Below, in pieces: positions 11,321 to 21,910 of a DNA stretch of 64,000 nt (the stretch's first letter is position 1; every line of letters starts with the position of its first letter). The notes beneath the pieces were generated by a model that ran no database searches, was not told where the DNA came from, and worked only from the letters and a program-made list of their open reading frames with translations. The stretch covers positions 3,054,447 through 3,118,446 of the forward strand of contig NMRA01000002.1 of NCBI GenBank assembly GCA_002633005.1, in the 5' to 3' direction. The DNA comes from Phoronis australis (taxonomy: Eukaryota; Phoronida; Phoronidae). The translations under genes and the position numbers were made by a program.

Positions 11321-14300
11321 CGATGCTTGTGTGAATGATTCTATGGCACCCCTGAAATACATATTCTACGACATCTTGTCTTGTCTACGGACTCCCGGGT
11401 GCTTGAGCTTGCCAGTACGTGTATTTTTGAATGTGAAAAGTTTACATAAACTTTTTGGTGTAACCTTCGGTAAGCTTTCAGCCGGTCGTGATCAACATTC
11501 CCATGTAACTATGCATGCTTCTCTATTTGTATACATGCAAGTACCGACTCAGAAGTCAACTTGAGAGTATGCCGCCCGAAGCGGTCGTGACGTTGGTTCG
11601 AATTTATTTACACCTGCCAACTTTGATTTAATACATATATTAATGCGAAATCAATCGCGCTCGGCTTCAATGAAATATCGACCGACTGCTGAAACATACG
11701 CTAATTATCTGTGTCATTTAGAAAAAACAAATGAATTTTCAAGTAGGCCAGGCAGGAAATCCCACACTGTAGTCTCTATTGACGTTTCGTTTCACGTGTA
11801 TTTCCTTGAACGTGCCTGCTCGGCGAGAAATAAACTCTTACCAAGCATACATTAGTACAAGGGGACCCCACACCCCGTGGTTTAAGTGTGAATCTTCAGC
11901 TGCAAATTACACAGTCTGCTATGTGGTTGACATCCCGTTGTAAAATGCTATTGACAACTCTGCTACCGGTTGTTGATAGAAAAGTTTACCTACTGGGCAC
12001 CGTTTCACGTAGTTATCCGGTTTAAGACATCTGAGGTATCAGTGACGTCTTCACGTGCCACACTACGTTTTTATAGTTAAGTTTGTTGGAGAAAAGCAGG
12101 CAGCATTAGAATTCGATACCAAACAAAAGTGAGGCAGCACGAAAGTGAACCTATTTGAAATTGAACACTGGTCCCGTCTCCTCTTTTAAATGCATAATAA
12201 ACAAATTTACAGGTACGCCACACTTCAGTTTATACAATGCAGTTGTTGTCCCAGCGAAACGGCTGGTAGGACAATTAGGTCATTCCATTGAAGTTGCACT
12301 ATAAGACTTGTTAAACAGCAATTAACAATAAAATTTAGATTACCAGGGTTGTGTTTTAGTGGAAATATCTCCGAAATGTTCACTTGACCTTTTTGTTCAA
12401 GACTGAAATAAATTACATGGAATGGGTACCCAGGTCTGTAGTGAAGGATTTGCTCTGGCGTAGTTGTTTTTCTGAAAACCGAAAATGATTTCACTCTTCC
12501 CCGTAAATCCATTAAACATTCGTGTTATTAGCGTTCACCTAATTTCAACTGGCCCTTGCTCCTCGCTGTGATAGGCAAGGACGATAAATACGGCAAGATA
12601 TTTGTTCTGTAATGTGCTTATGTTAAAACATTAAATATCTTCACAAGCCCCAACGGCAATACGTTCTTTTCCTTCATTTTAATTGAACTTGGTTTCAATA
12701 AATCTCCCGGAATAATCTTGACGGCCATTCTGCTTTGGGGACTGGAACTATCCCTCCGTGGCAGGCCTGGTCGGAAGCAATAAGCGACCTATCAGTTTTT
12801 CTCAAGCTTGTAAGTCGTCTCTAGTTTGAGTAAGGAACGAGACGAGACGGATTTTATTACAGTGAGTGGCCAAAATCAAAAGATTTTGTCAAACGCATTG
12901 TTTTATTCACTTGACAACGTGACTGATTCAGCACCACACTCAAGACTCGTGGTCGTACTTTCTAGACAGTTGTCACTCAATATCCACTGACAACTACACC
13001 AATGATGATAACGAACAACCGTAATCATTCAACTATTTGAAAGATGCGATATCAACAGTTAGATATCCACAGTGTTGGTTCGGTAATTTCATGTCGAGAC
13101 TAACAGCCGGAAGGAAAAATTGTCTGTCTTCGCAGAGGTGCAATCATAAGACAGGTGTGAAAGTCACTGGTTGTATAAGCTTCCTTTGACAATTCTGAAA
13201 GGCCCTCCTTAGTCGTACAACTTGACTGCGCATCGCCTGCAGCTTTGACTTGAAAACAATATCATCATGCGAACGCCGTCTCCTGCACGTATCTCAGTGT
13301 TCTGTCTCTGTACGTTCAAACAAGGTGTTGCGCACAATGGTTGAAGCGTTCTAAGCCTTGTTCGAAAATCTCTAAGCCATATTTAAAATATTGAGCCATG
13401 TCTGAAAAGCCTGAATTTTGTCTGCTTTACAAGATCAATGATTGAAATATTGTTGCATAGTAGCACTTATGTTTATTTGCCATAGAAATGACAGGGACAT
13501 ATACATTGTGTAACTATAGTTGATTCTGGAATTACCCGAAAGGTGATTAGGAAAGCAAAACTCGACGCACAAATTTGCACCGTGTTTAAAGTTTTGCTCA
13601 AGGAGAACCCTATATCCGGTGGTCTCTTTGTATTCACGGAAATTTCTGCCACTTACTGTCAAAATATAGAAACCTTTAATTATGACAGTTGACCAAGTCA
13701 AATTGGACTATATGTTCTTACAATTGGCTTCATCTTTCAACATGAATTCAGAGAGCCAGGGTGAATGAACCGGAGTGGCCCTTGTTTGGAAGTGCCGGTA
13801 GTGAATATAATTACATCTAAAAGACTGTTTGGGGATTGTAGGCTGGGATAAATACACTGTCAGTGTTCATCTTGTAACTGCAACTGGTGAACCCAGTTCA
13901 GTTGTAGGTGACGACGCTCTTTGTATGCTATACTTACTAAGAGCTACTTTACTTCGTTGTTGGCTGAATAGAGAAAACAAGGCACACCAAATAACAGTGA
14001 GATTTATCGTTTATGTCGGATATTTAAAATTGTTCTTCAATTAATCTAAAAGTTTAAAATTGTTTACAACATGTCAGTCTCACGGTGTACGACGACAAAA
14101 AGGAAGTTTTTAAACATTTCGAGTATAACTTGTTGCTTTCGATCGAAAGTGTAGCCAAGCAGATTTGTAAAAGTCACCAACACATATGAAATGATTACAA
14201 TATTCAGGAAACCATGAATTTACAAACTCCGTCTATAAGACTCTCGATGGGATTATTGTAACGGCTTGAGCGTAAAAATTGCATTTCAAGTTTTGATTAA

Positions 14301-14739
14301 CACGGGACCTAACTAATCGGCTGGAATTGTGTAAGCAAACGAAACTGGGTTGCACTTTAGTGTAGGCCTAAACCAAGCTGGGTGTGTAGGGTGTCCGCTG
14401 TTTCATTAAAGATCGTGCGAACGATTGTACAACAGATGGCGCTTAGCTTGCAAACACGACGCTTTGTTGTTGTATTAAAAAGTTGTCTCTACATCGAATT
14501 TCCCCTTGAGCCTGCTTTTAGCTATGCCATACACCAAACATACAAAATTCAACAGTTTGTTGATGAGACGATCCGCTGTTGATTTTGTTACTTTAGTTCG
14601 ACCAGCCTCTCGCATGCACGCTTGACATGTATCCTGCTTTGATGGCGCACCATTTACAATCAGTATGAAGCTTCCTTAAAGATTAGTTATTTATACAACC
14701 GGTGTTTTAGGCCAAATGGTCAATAGAGATGTGATGATG

Positions 14740-15006
14740 GACGCTTTAAAGAACATACTTACTTTAATACGAGCAAACACACGTTTCGGTTAGGACTTAA
14801 ATCATCGTCAGTACTGACAGGTAGAATCATAGGAGACACTTACATTAGAAGTCCATACAGTCAAAGTCTTAGAGTGAAAAGAGTCGTTGATTGTGTAGAC
14901 TTCTAATATATATAATTCCTATGATGCTGTCTATCAGCACTGACTATGGTTGAAGTTCTAACGTTTGTTTGTACACGTTTATGTAACTATGCTGAATAAA
15001 GCGTTC
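14740..15006. repeat. Inverted pair of retroelement-tail-like sequences
   Basis: The left arm 14740-14852 and right arm 14898-15006 are imperfect inverted copies around a spacer of about 45 bp. Read on the minus strand the left arm contains CTGACGATG...CGAAACG; the right arm carries the decayed equivalent CTGACTATGG...AACGTTTG on the plus strand. Shared blocks include GACTTCTAAT, CCTATGAT and AAGCGTTC or its complement. It could be a head-to-head pair of Penelope-type tails or a foldback element. Confidence 0.55.
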
Positions 15007-17475
15007 AAAATCATCTGTTTACATGGAAATATGTACAAAGTTGAACGCAAAACATTTTGATCGAGTACTAATTAGGCCAAGTTGAAATCGCCAACTTTAA
15101 AATGGAATAAATCAGAGGCACCGGTCTAATCTCTGAGCTCGAAATTCGACTAGAAAATTAACCAAACTTTGCATGTCACGCTTGACATCAACTTGCAAAT
15201 TTGTTCTCGACTTTTGCTACGTGGTTGGTAAACTTTCGAGTCAGAATCTGAGTCGAGTCTGGGTTCGAAGACTAGATCCTGGGCTCAACTTAGGCGAATC
15301 TTACCGTTAATGAACTCCGCTCGGTACATTAGTTTAACATGCTTTATTAGGAATGCTAACTCACCGTATTAAACAGTCAAAACAAAAGGTTACACCTCAA
15401 AACACGAACCAAAACAACGACTTTCAAAGATGGTGCTGTGTGGGGCTTAAATGTCAAACTCCATCTTTTTGAACAAATATCTCTTACGCCCTGCTCACAT
15501 GCAATTATTCAATAAGAACTATCGAAAAAAGCAACTGTGTATTCGGAACACTTAACGCTTTAAGCAGTGTTGACGCTTCGGGGGGTGACCTGTTATGGGT
15601 AGGCATAATACTTGATATTCAAAGTTACCATTTCAAACACGTTAATGCTTTTTGTTTGGTATTACCTTTGACATTTTGTTGAACAATAAAGCAGAACGTC
15701 TGAAGGTGAGAACCTTTATTTCTCAAAACCTTTCCGTTGTGGTAAAACTCGTCGTTTTACTCGAATACATTTGTATATTCGAAGTCGTCCTATTCGCTTA
15801 CATGCAAGGCGTGAGAATCAATAATAAACGCGCCACCTCAAGCGAACTAGAGTAAATATACTAGAGCAGTACATCTAATCGCTATTTTATCTCTGGACAT
15901 TCAACGATAAATAATTGTCCGATGGTTTTTTAACCACAATCACGTGCTGGTATCCTCTGCATCAGAAGGAATTTGATGGAGAGTTTAAGTAAATTTACCA
16001 TCCTTTCAAAACACAAGATATTCTGAAACCAAGATAAAACCCTGCTTACTTAACCCTTGTTCAAAAATCCCCGGCTTGGTGATTATCACAAACGTGTTTA
16101 CCTGGAAAGGTACGGAACTAAAAAATGCTAAAAATGGGCATCTCGTGTTTGATAAATACGTTTGGTTCGATAACCTCCGTGTCATTGCTATCGCGAGTTT
16201 CATCCATCATCCCAGATTATCACTGGAAACTCACGGAAAACCATGTCAAGATGAAACACTCGACATTTTCATTCTGATTTCTGTCTCGCGTGTAATTGTC
16301 ATTAAAATCCGTTGCCTTACTTGGTATGCTGTTGTGTGAGTCCGGGCAACGTAACGATTTCTGTTTCATTGTCGTCATTGGCGTTCTAAATCAATATTCA
16401 ATAGTCGAAAAGAATAGAATGTTCTATCATTTGACCACTTTCGGAATAAATTATTGTTGGCAGATTTAGGCTAGCTAGGTATTTATTTGTCTAAACCTGT
16501 TTGGTGACATCATCTGACCAAATAATTAGGAGCCGTTCTTTGTTAAAATATTTTGCTATCGTGTTGTTTACACTCAAACGGGTAACAAAATACTCACAAG
16601 TTCTAATCTATGGTACTAAGTAACTTTTTAATCAAAATACAGTTTCAGGTAATACGCATTCGCTTGATGCCCAGTGTCTCTTCACTGCTGAGGTAAACCA
16701 TAATACTGGAAGTGGTCCGGCGTCTTCTAAAATTATTTCTTATCACATGTTACATGTCGTGAATTTTTTTCATATTCATTACCGTTTGCAGAGAAGTGAA
16801 ACAACATTTAAAATTTCAAAAAAGAAGTAACCATTTTCTACTGATCTGACTTCATAATGTTATCACCACTGGTTTGCGTTAATGTTTTTCTCGTAAAAGT
16901 TATAAATCTATTCTGAAATATTTGAAACGTCATTATACATGTGCGCCGGGATTAAAAAAATCCATTGAGATATCGCCTTGGATCACTAACGAAGCACGCG
17001 ACTGCACAAGCTTCACTCGCGATTGTCTTGCGTCTACGGAACGCACCCCTGATGTTCAACAATGTCCAATTACACTTTGGACAAGATGTTCATCTTTGAT
17101 TAGTTGTAAGCTGCAGAAAGAAACAAATTACATTTGTTTAATGACGGTCTCTCAAAGGCAACTCGGGCTTTGAGTCGTTTTCATTGTGCATGTAGAACGG
17201 AAATTATAGGAAACGAATTTGCTGCGTAGTTATTGAATCCAGTTATTAAATACAATTAGGGTCTCAAGAAAATTTGCCTGTTGGTTGATCACACCATTAT
17301 TTGTATTTGACTGATTCTTAAACCAAAAGTTTGGCCCTCGTAAATTCCTTCTTGGACTTGCAACCTACAACTGTAGTCTTGTCTTTGCCGTAGTCTTAGT
17401 GGAATCATTTGAAAAGATAAATATAAAGATTGGCGAGGGGCCCATTTCACTTTTTGAGGTTAAAAGGTGGATCAC

Positions 17476-17504
17476 AAATGTCAAACTGCAGCAGTTTGAC
17501 ATTT
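17476..17504. repeat. Perfect 29-bp palindrome
   Basis: AAATGTCAAACTGC, one A, then the exact inverse GCAGTTTGACATTT: 14-bp arms with a one-base centre. Function unknown; no other copy was noticed in the window. Confidence 0.85.
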
Positions 17505-18718
17505 TTGAGTCAGCCAATATATTCATTAGTTTTCCTTGAGTTTAGCAATCGTAAAAACTATGGCAAGTTTCCAGGCGCTGATCCAGACGGCTCCAGGGGT
17601 CCACACCTCGATCTGTTCGGTCACACTCACATTACTGGAATGGGAATTCCCGAGTACACGATGTTTTTGTCAGCGCAATGACAAGAGTGTCACATTCAAT
17701 TGTATCAGCGAGGGGTAATTTCCGGAGGGAGAATTATACCCTCGTAAATAAGCTGTCACAAAATTGAATTTTTTTCAACGAATTTGAGAACAGGCCATAT
17801 TAAAGTTATTAAGGGTTAACTAATCTTTAACAAGTCTGGGAACTCCGTCCGTCATAATCCCACCCCCTGGTCGTCACAATTTTCGACCCCCGGTCACAGT
17901 ATGTAACCCTTTCCTCCGTTGGGCACTTAATAAAGCTACACTGCTTACTTCAGTAGTTATATTCGCGAAATGGATTCTGTATGCAAATTGTTACTGTTAC
18001 AAGAAAGTTAGCGAGGGTGAGGCTGAAGTAAAAACCAAATCTCAGTCATTAGTGAAGATCTTTAGTTTTGAAAATGTCTACAATTAGTACCACGGTGGCC
18101 AAAACAAGTTACCGTGGCATATGGAATAAGATAAATATTTGTAGAGTCCGTGAAACAACACGGGACAGGGAATGCAATGTTCTATACACGCTCTTTGATA
18201 CACGTACTGAACTTTAAGCACAGTTAGATTTAATGTTTTTGTTAACGTGTGTCAAAAATTCGGTATATATTGTAGTACAGTGCATGGTCAGTCAGATGTC
18301 GGTGTTGACGAATGAAGTACTCAAACGATTCCAAAGTTTCCTTTAACCAACTAACAGATATTTTAAAACTACAGAAGTTTTCGAAATAAAATGGACAACG
18401 CCCAAATTCGACAAAGGCTCGGAGCACAAAACTGCGACTAAATATCCATTTCATTTTGCTTAGAATCCGTTTCAATTCTGGTTAAGTCTCGACAAACTCT
18501 CGACAAAAATCTCTACAGGTATTGGTCCACGCACGCTGTCGCGCAAATCTATTAACAAATAAACAATTAACGGCTAGGCGCACTAACTTCACATTAAATT
18601 CCGGCAAAAGTTCGACAAAGCCGTTATTTTATTGCGACGAAGGATCGGCTATATGCAGTCAAATTATTTTCATCAAAGGTTTGAATAGTCTGGCATGGTT
18701 CTGTCAAAGTCTGTTTAA

Positions 18719-18873
18719 TTTATTTTCAATATTACGATTTAGTATTTACTTTATTTTCGATATTACGATTTAGTATTTAGTTTATTTTCAATATTACGAT
18801 TTAGTATTTAGTTTATTTTCAATATTAAGATTTAGTATTTACTTTATTTTCAATATTACGATTTACTATTTAC
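18719..18873 (+). repeat. 31-bp minisatellite, five copies
   Basis: Five consecutive 31-bp units with the core TTTATTTTCAATATTACG and tail ATTTAGTATTTA, differing by one or two bases each. Very AT-rich. Any open frame here is produced by the repeat. Confidence 0.9.
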
Positions 18874-18991
18874 GTTGTTGAAAAATATTAACGCTCTGTA
18901 ACCCTGATCAACCCTCAAAAGATTAGAATTTATTACTAAGTCTTCCAAATCTGCCCACTTGACTGACAATATGGGATTTAAAATTAAAATA

Positions 18992-19084
18992 AGTTTTGAG
19001 ATCAGTCCCAATACGTATTCGAACTCACGACCTCAGCGATCGCACTCTGACGCTTTCTCAGCGGAGGTAAAGGCCACTCGGCAT
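18992..19084 (-). repeat. tRNA-derived SINE head
   Basis: The minus strand reads GCCGAGTGGCC (A box), a GCGATCGC anticodon-region remnant, GGTCGTGAGTTCGAATAC (B box), then GACTGATCTCA. The cloverleaf is too damaged for a functional tRNA. The 3' GACTGATCTCA is shared with 49541-49615. Confidence 0.55.
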
Positions 19085-19102
19085 GGAGCGAAACAATAAG
19101 CA

Positions 19103-19197
19103 TATTTAACTGGCTAAGTCACTGGCCTCGTTTACAGGGAATGACTGGCAGCCAACGACGAGAATACTGGTGTCTTGTAACAAAATCACAAAAACAA
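19103..19197 (+). repeat. SINE-like element, tRNA-like head and ATCACAAAAACA tail, copy 2
   Basis: Contains TTAACTGGCTAAGTCACTGG, CCAACGACGAGAATAC and TTGTAACAAAATCACAAAAA, matching 5705-5797. It abuts a second tRNA-like unit of opposite orientation at 18992-19084. Confidence 0.5.
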
Positions 19198-20281
19198 CGG
19201 ACTTTGTTGTTGGTTTATAGACCTGGCCAAAGCTGTTGACTACAAGAAGTTTGTGCCATCCAGCAATATGTGTTTTGGCCATAAATCAGAGTGGGTCCCT
19301 CTTGACTGACAACTCGGTCGCGAAAGACTCGAACCACCGGATCTATCCTGAGACACAACCAGAAGGAGTTTTAGCTGAAGAGTCTTTTTACCGCACAAGG
19401 AAAGTAGGTTACTAATAAAATGAACAATGAGAGTTCACAGAACCAGTTTTAGGTATCCTTTTAAATTGCTCGTATAAGCACTCTCGCGTTGCGTTTTTAC
19501 ATTGGTATTCATTGCACGTGCTATGTTCGCAATCGGCTGTAGAGATTGCCATTGTGCAACTGCATTCAGATAAAGTAAGTCAAATTATCTATTGGGAATG
19601 AATGCGTATGCTGGAACACATTGAAATCATTTCGTGTCATTGTCATGAAGCTACGGCAACACAGCCAAATAATGTCTTTCTTGTAATAATCAGATGACAT
19701 TGCATTTTTCTCAGAAATGAAGAACTTTTGGTTAGAAAACTGAATTTCTAGTGGTCAAAAGGAAAGAAGGGATTGAAAAAAATAGAAAACATTAACGTTG
19801 CATTGAGCTCTACTTTGACTAGCCAAACACGACCAACTGACCAACTTTAAAGTAAGATAAAACAAAGCAATTTGTAAAACAGAGTAAAGTGCTTTATCAA
19901 GTCAAACATAATACCCGTGAGCTTCATTTCAACTACTAACAGTGAAAACACACAAAACATGACGTGTTAAACCAAAACAGACGACAATTGCCATAGTGTG
20001 AAACGGGTTGTTCCAAGGTAATGTATCTATTAATTCAACAGCATTCAGTAATTTTAACTAATACTGGGTTTCTATTACATGTATAAAAATGGTGTTCATG
20101 CATGTGAATAACTGTCAAATAACCAAATACAAAATTCTAATTTCATAAATCACCCAACTGAATAAATTATATCTCAAAATAACCCCTTCTGCCTTTTTCA
20201 GTTAAAATAATTCACACAAGAAATTTGACAAGTCGGTCTAGTTTAAACTTAGTCAAGAATGGGAAAACGCTACTAGAGCGC

Positions 20282-20332
20282 CAGCATCAAAACAACATTT
20301 CGGTATTAAGTAAACGTCATCCTCAGGTACAG
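20282..20332 (-). repeat. Solo retroelement tail motif
   Basis: Read on the minus strand it shows CCTGAGGATGACG, about 14 bases, then CCGAAATGTTG, matching the motif at 14780-14815 and 61131-61168. No coding sequence is recognised beside it, so it may be a severely 5'-truncated element. Confidence 0.4.
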
Positions 20333-20563
20333 TAGTTAAACAGAATAAAACAGAATGCTTTCGTCACATCACAGTGCATAGCAGAGGATATGTATGCTCC
20401 AACATTCCTATTGGCACGAAATCAAATGTTTTCAAATGAACTAGACTTAAACCGATAAAGATCAAGACAGTTTTTGAATTTCTAGTGGTGCACCAACAGA
20501 GTGGCAGGCACAATTGAACGACATTAAACTTCCACTTCTTGTGATGAAGTATAATAAATAGAG

Positions 20564-20703
20564 AATCCTACACGAGTCTCAGGTTTATGATATGGGCAAA
20601 ACCTCTTGGAAATTTCGTCAAAATCCCGAGGCTTGCCGAGGGATTTTGACGAAATTTCCGAGAGGTTTTGCCCATGTCATCAATCTGATACAAGTGTAGG
20701 ATT
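20564..20703. mobile_element. 140-bp near-perfect palindrome
   Basis: Arms of about 67 bp run from AATCCTACACGAG to a small centre GCTTGCC near 20634 and back to CTTGTGTAGGATT-like sequence ending at 20703. The inner 40 bp per arm (GGGCAAAACCTC, AAATTTCGTCAAAATCCC) are almost perfect. Typical of a short foldback MITE and able to form a long hairpin. Confidence 0.75.
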
Positions 20704-20931
20704 TGTGTTCTCACATAAACCTTAAAAACGATCTTATTTGCTGAAAACCTCGACGTGTCTAAAACTTTCAACCACACGGCGCAATTTTTGTAAAACACGC
20801 TTGCACAATGTAAAGTAATTCGGTTACTTTTTCTTAAAAGGTTTATTTTAAGCTTAACAGTTGTAAACCGCATTCAGTTTTCGTATCAAATATTCAAATT
20901 AGAATCTAATAAGTACTACTTATTAGGCGGA

Positions 20932-20985
20932 TTTAGGGGGGGGGCAGGGAGCCCGCCCACCCCCCATGGCTGCCGCAAAAAAATA
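20932..20985 (+). repeat. G-run-headed dispersed element, copy 3 (short)
   Basis: AGGCGGATTTAGG followed by a G run, GCAGGGAGCCCGCCC and a C run, then an A-rich stretch. Truncated relative to copies 1 and 2. Confidence 0.5.
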
Positions 20986-21489
20986 AAACAGTAAGAGCGT
21001 AGGGAAATGTTGAGTTTATTAATCAACCCCGGTAATTAAAATTATACGGATGAAAAAAAGATTTAAATGTGTGCAGTTTTAGTGTGTGTGTGGGGGGGGG
21101 GCTCAAATCCAATTTCAAGTGTCAAATTCGGAACACGGCGCATTCGTAACGGAACTATGGCTAAGCTCTCCGCGATATCCCAGGCGACCGGCAGTGGCGC
21201 TGCGCACTACGACTCAGTTTCCGTCGTCTGCTCCACTGAGAAGAAAATTTACTTCATTTTTTAAAGAAAATGTAACCTGAGTGACGATGAAAAAACAGAA
21301 GCTGCTGGTAAGATGTGAATTTTAATCGAAGCCTTAGTGAATCACTCAAAAACTCGCAATACTCTCTTTGTCAAACCTTATGTTAAGACGATTTCCAAAG
21401 CAATCCCGTCATTATTGCCAACACGAAAAACGGATTTGGTCTTTTGGGCATTTGAAGACTATTTTAAATACGACAAATTTGTTAAGAAT

Positions 21490-21685
21490 NNNNNNNNNNN
21501 NNNNNNNNNNNNNNNNNNNNNNNNNNNNNNNNNNNNNNNNNNNNNNNNNNNNNNNNNNNNNNNNNNNNNNNNNNNNNNNNNNNNNNNNNNNNNNNNNNNN
21601 NNNNNNNNNNNNNNNNNNNNNNNNNNNNNNNNNNNNNNNNNNNNNNNNNNNNNNNNNNNNNNNNNNNNNNNNNNNNNNNNNNNNN
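21490..21685. other. Assembly gap of 196 Ns
   Basis: Run of unknown bases within the receptor intron. The flanks 21080-21260 and 21686-21910 look more GC-rich than their surroundings. Open frames reported across the gap are meaningless inside it. Confidence 0.99.
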
Positions 21686-21910
21686 CGCGCGTGAGCACTG
21701 AATTGACCTTGAAACAGCACAGCTTGGCAGTTTCGCCGCGTTTCTTGAGTTGGGGCTCATTTCCGTTTGAATTAACGTGGATATGGAATTCGCCGCCGAA
21801 GATGGGTCCGTTTAAGAAGTTGTTTGCATGTCCTTTCGACTGGGAGTACGTACAGTTGCGACACCCGATTTGTCAATCATAACCTTGTCACCTTCTTGGA
21901 ATTCCGGCAT
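21686..21910 (-). pseudogene. Protein-like minus-strand segment of unknown family beside the gap
   Basis: An ATG at 21910 (minus strand, ACA before it) opens a 32-codon frame starting MPEFQEGDKVMID. A second minus-strand frame, open from just after an overlapping TGA, runs about 60 codons into the gap. It contains CRNCTYSQSKGHANNFLNGP, a GGEFHIHV stretch and a Cys pair near the gap edge. The peptide looks globular and GC content is locally raised. The two frames could be one reading frame broken by an indel, or separate exons, or chance. I do not recognise a family. The plus-strand frame over the same bases is probably a shadow. Confidence 0.35.

Noticed and set aside
21337-21882. 181-codon plus-strand frame across the N gap
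   Set aside because: Most of it is unknown bases. The real part is better explained as the shadow of the minus-strand protein-like frame.
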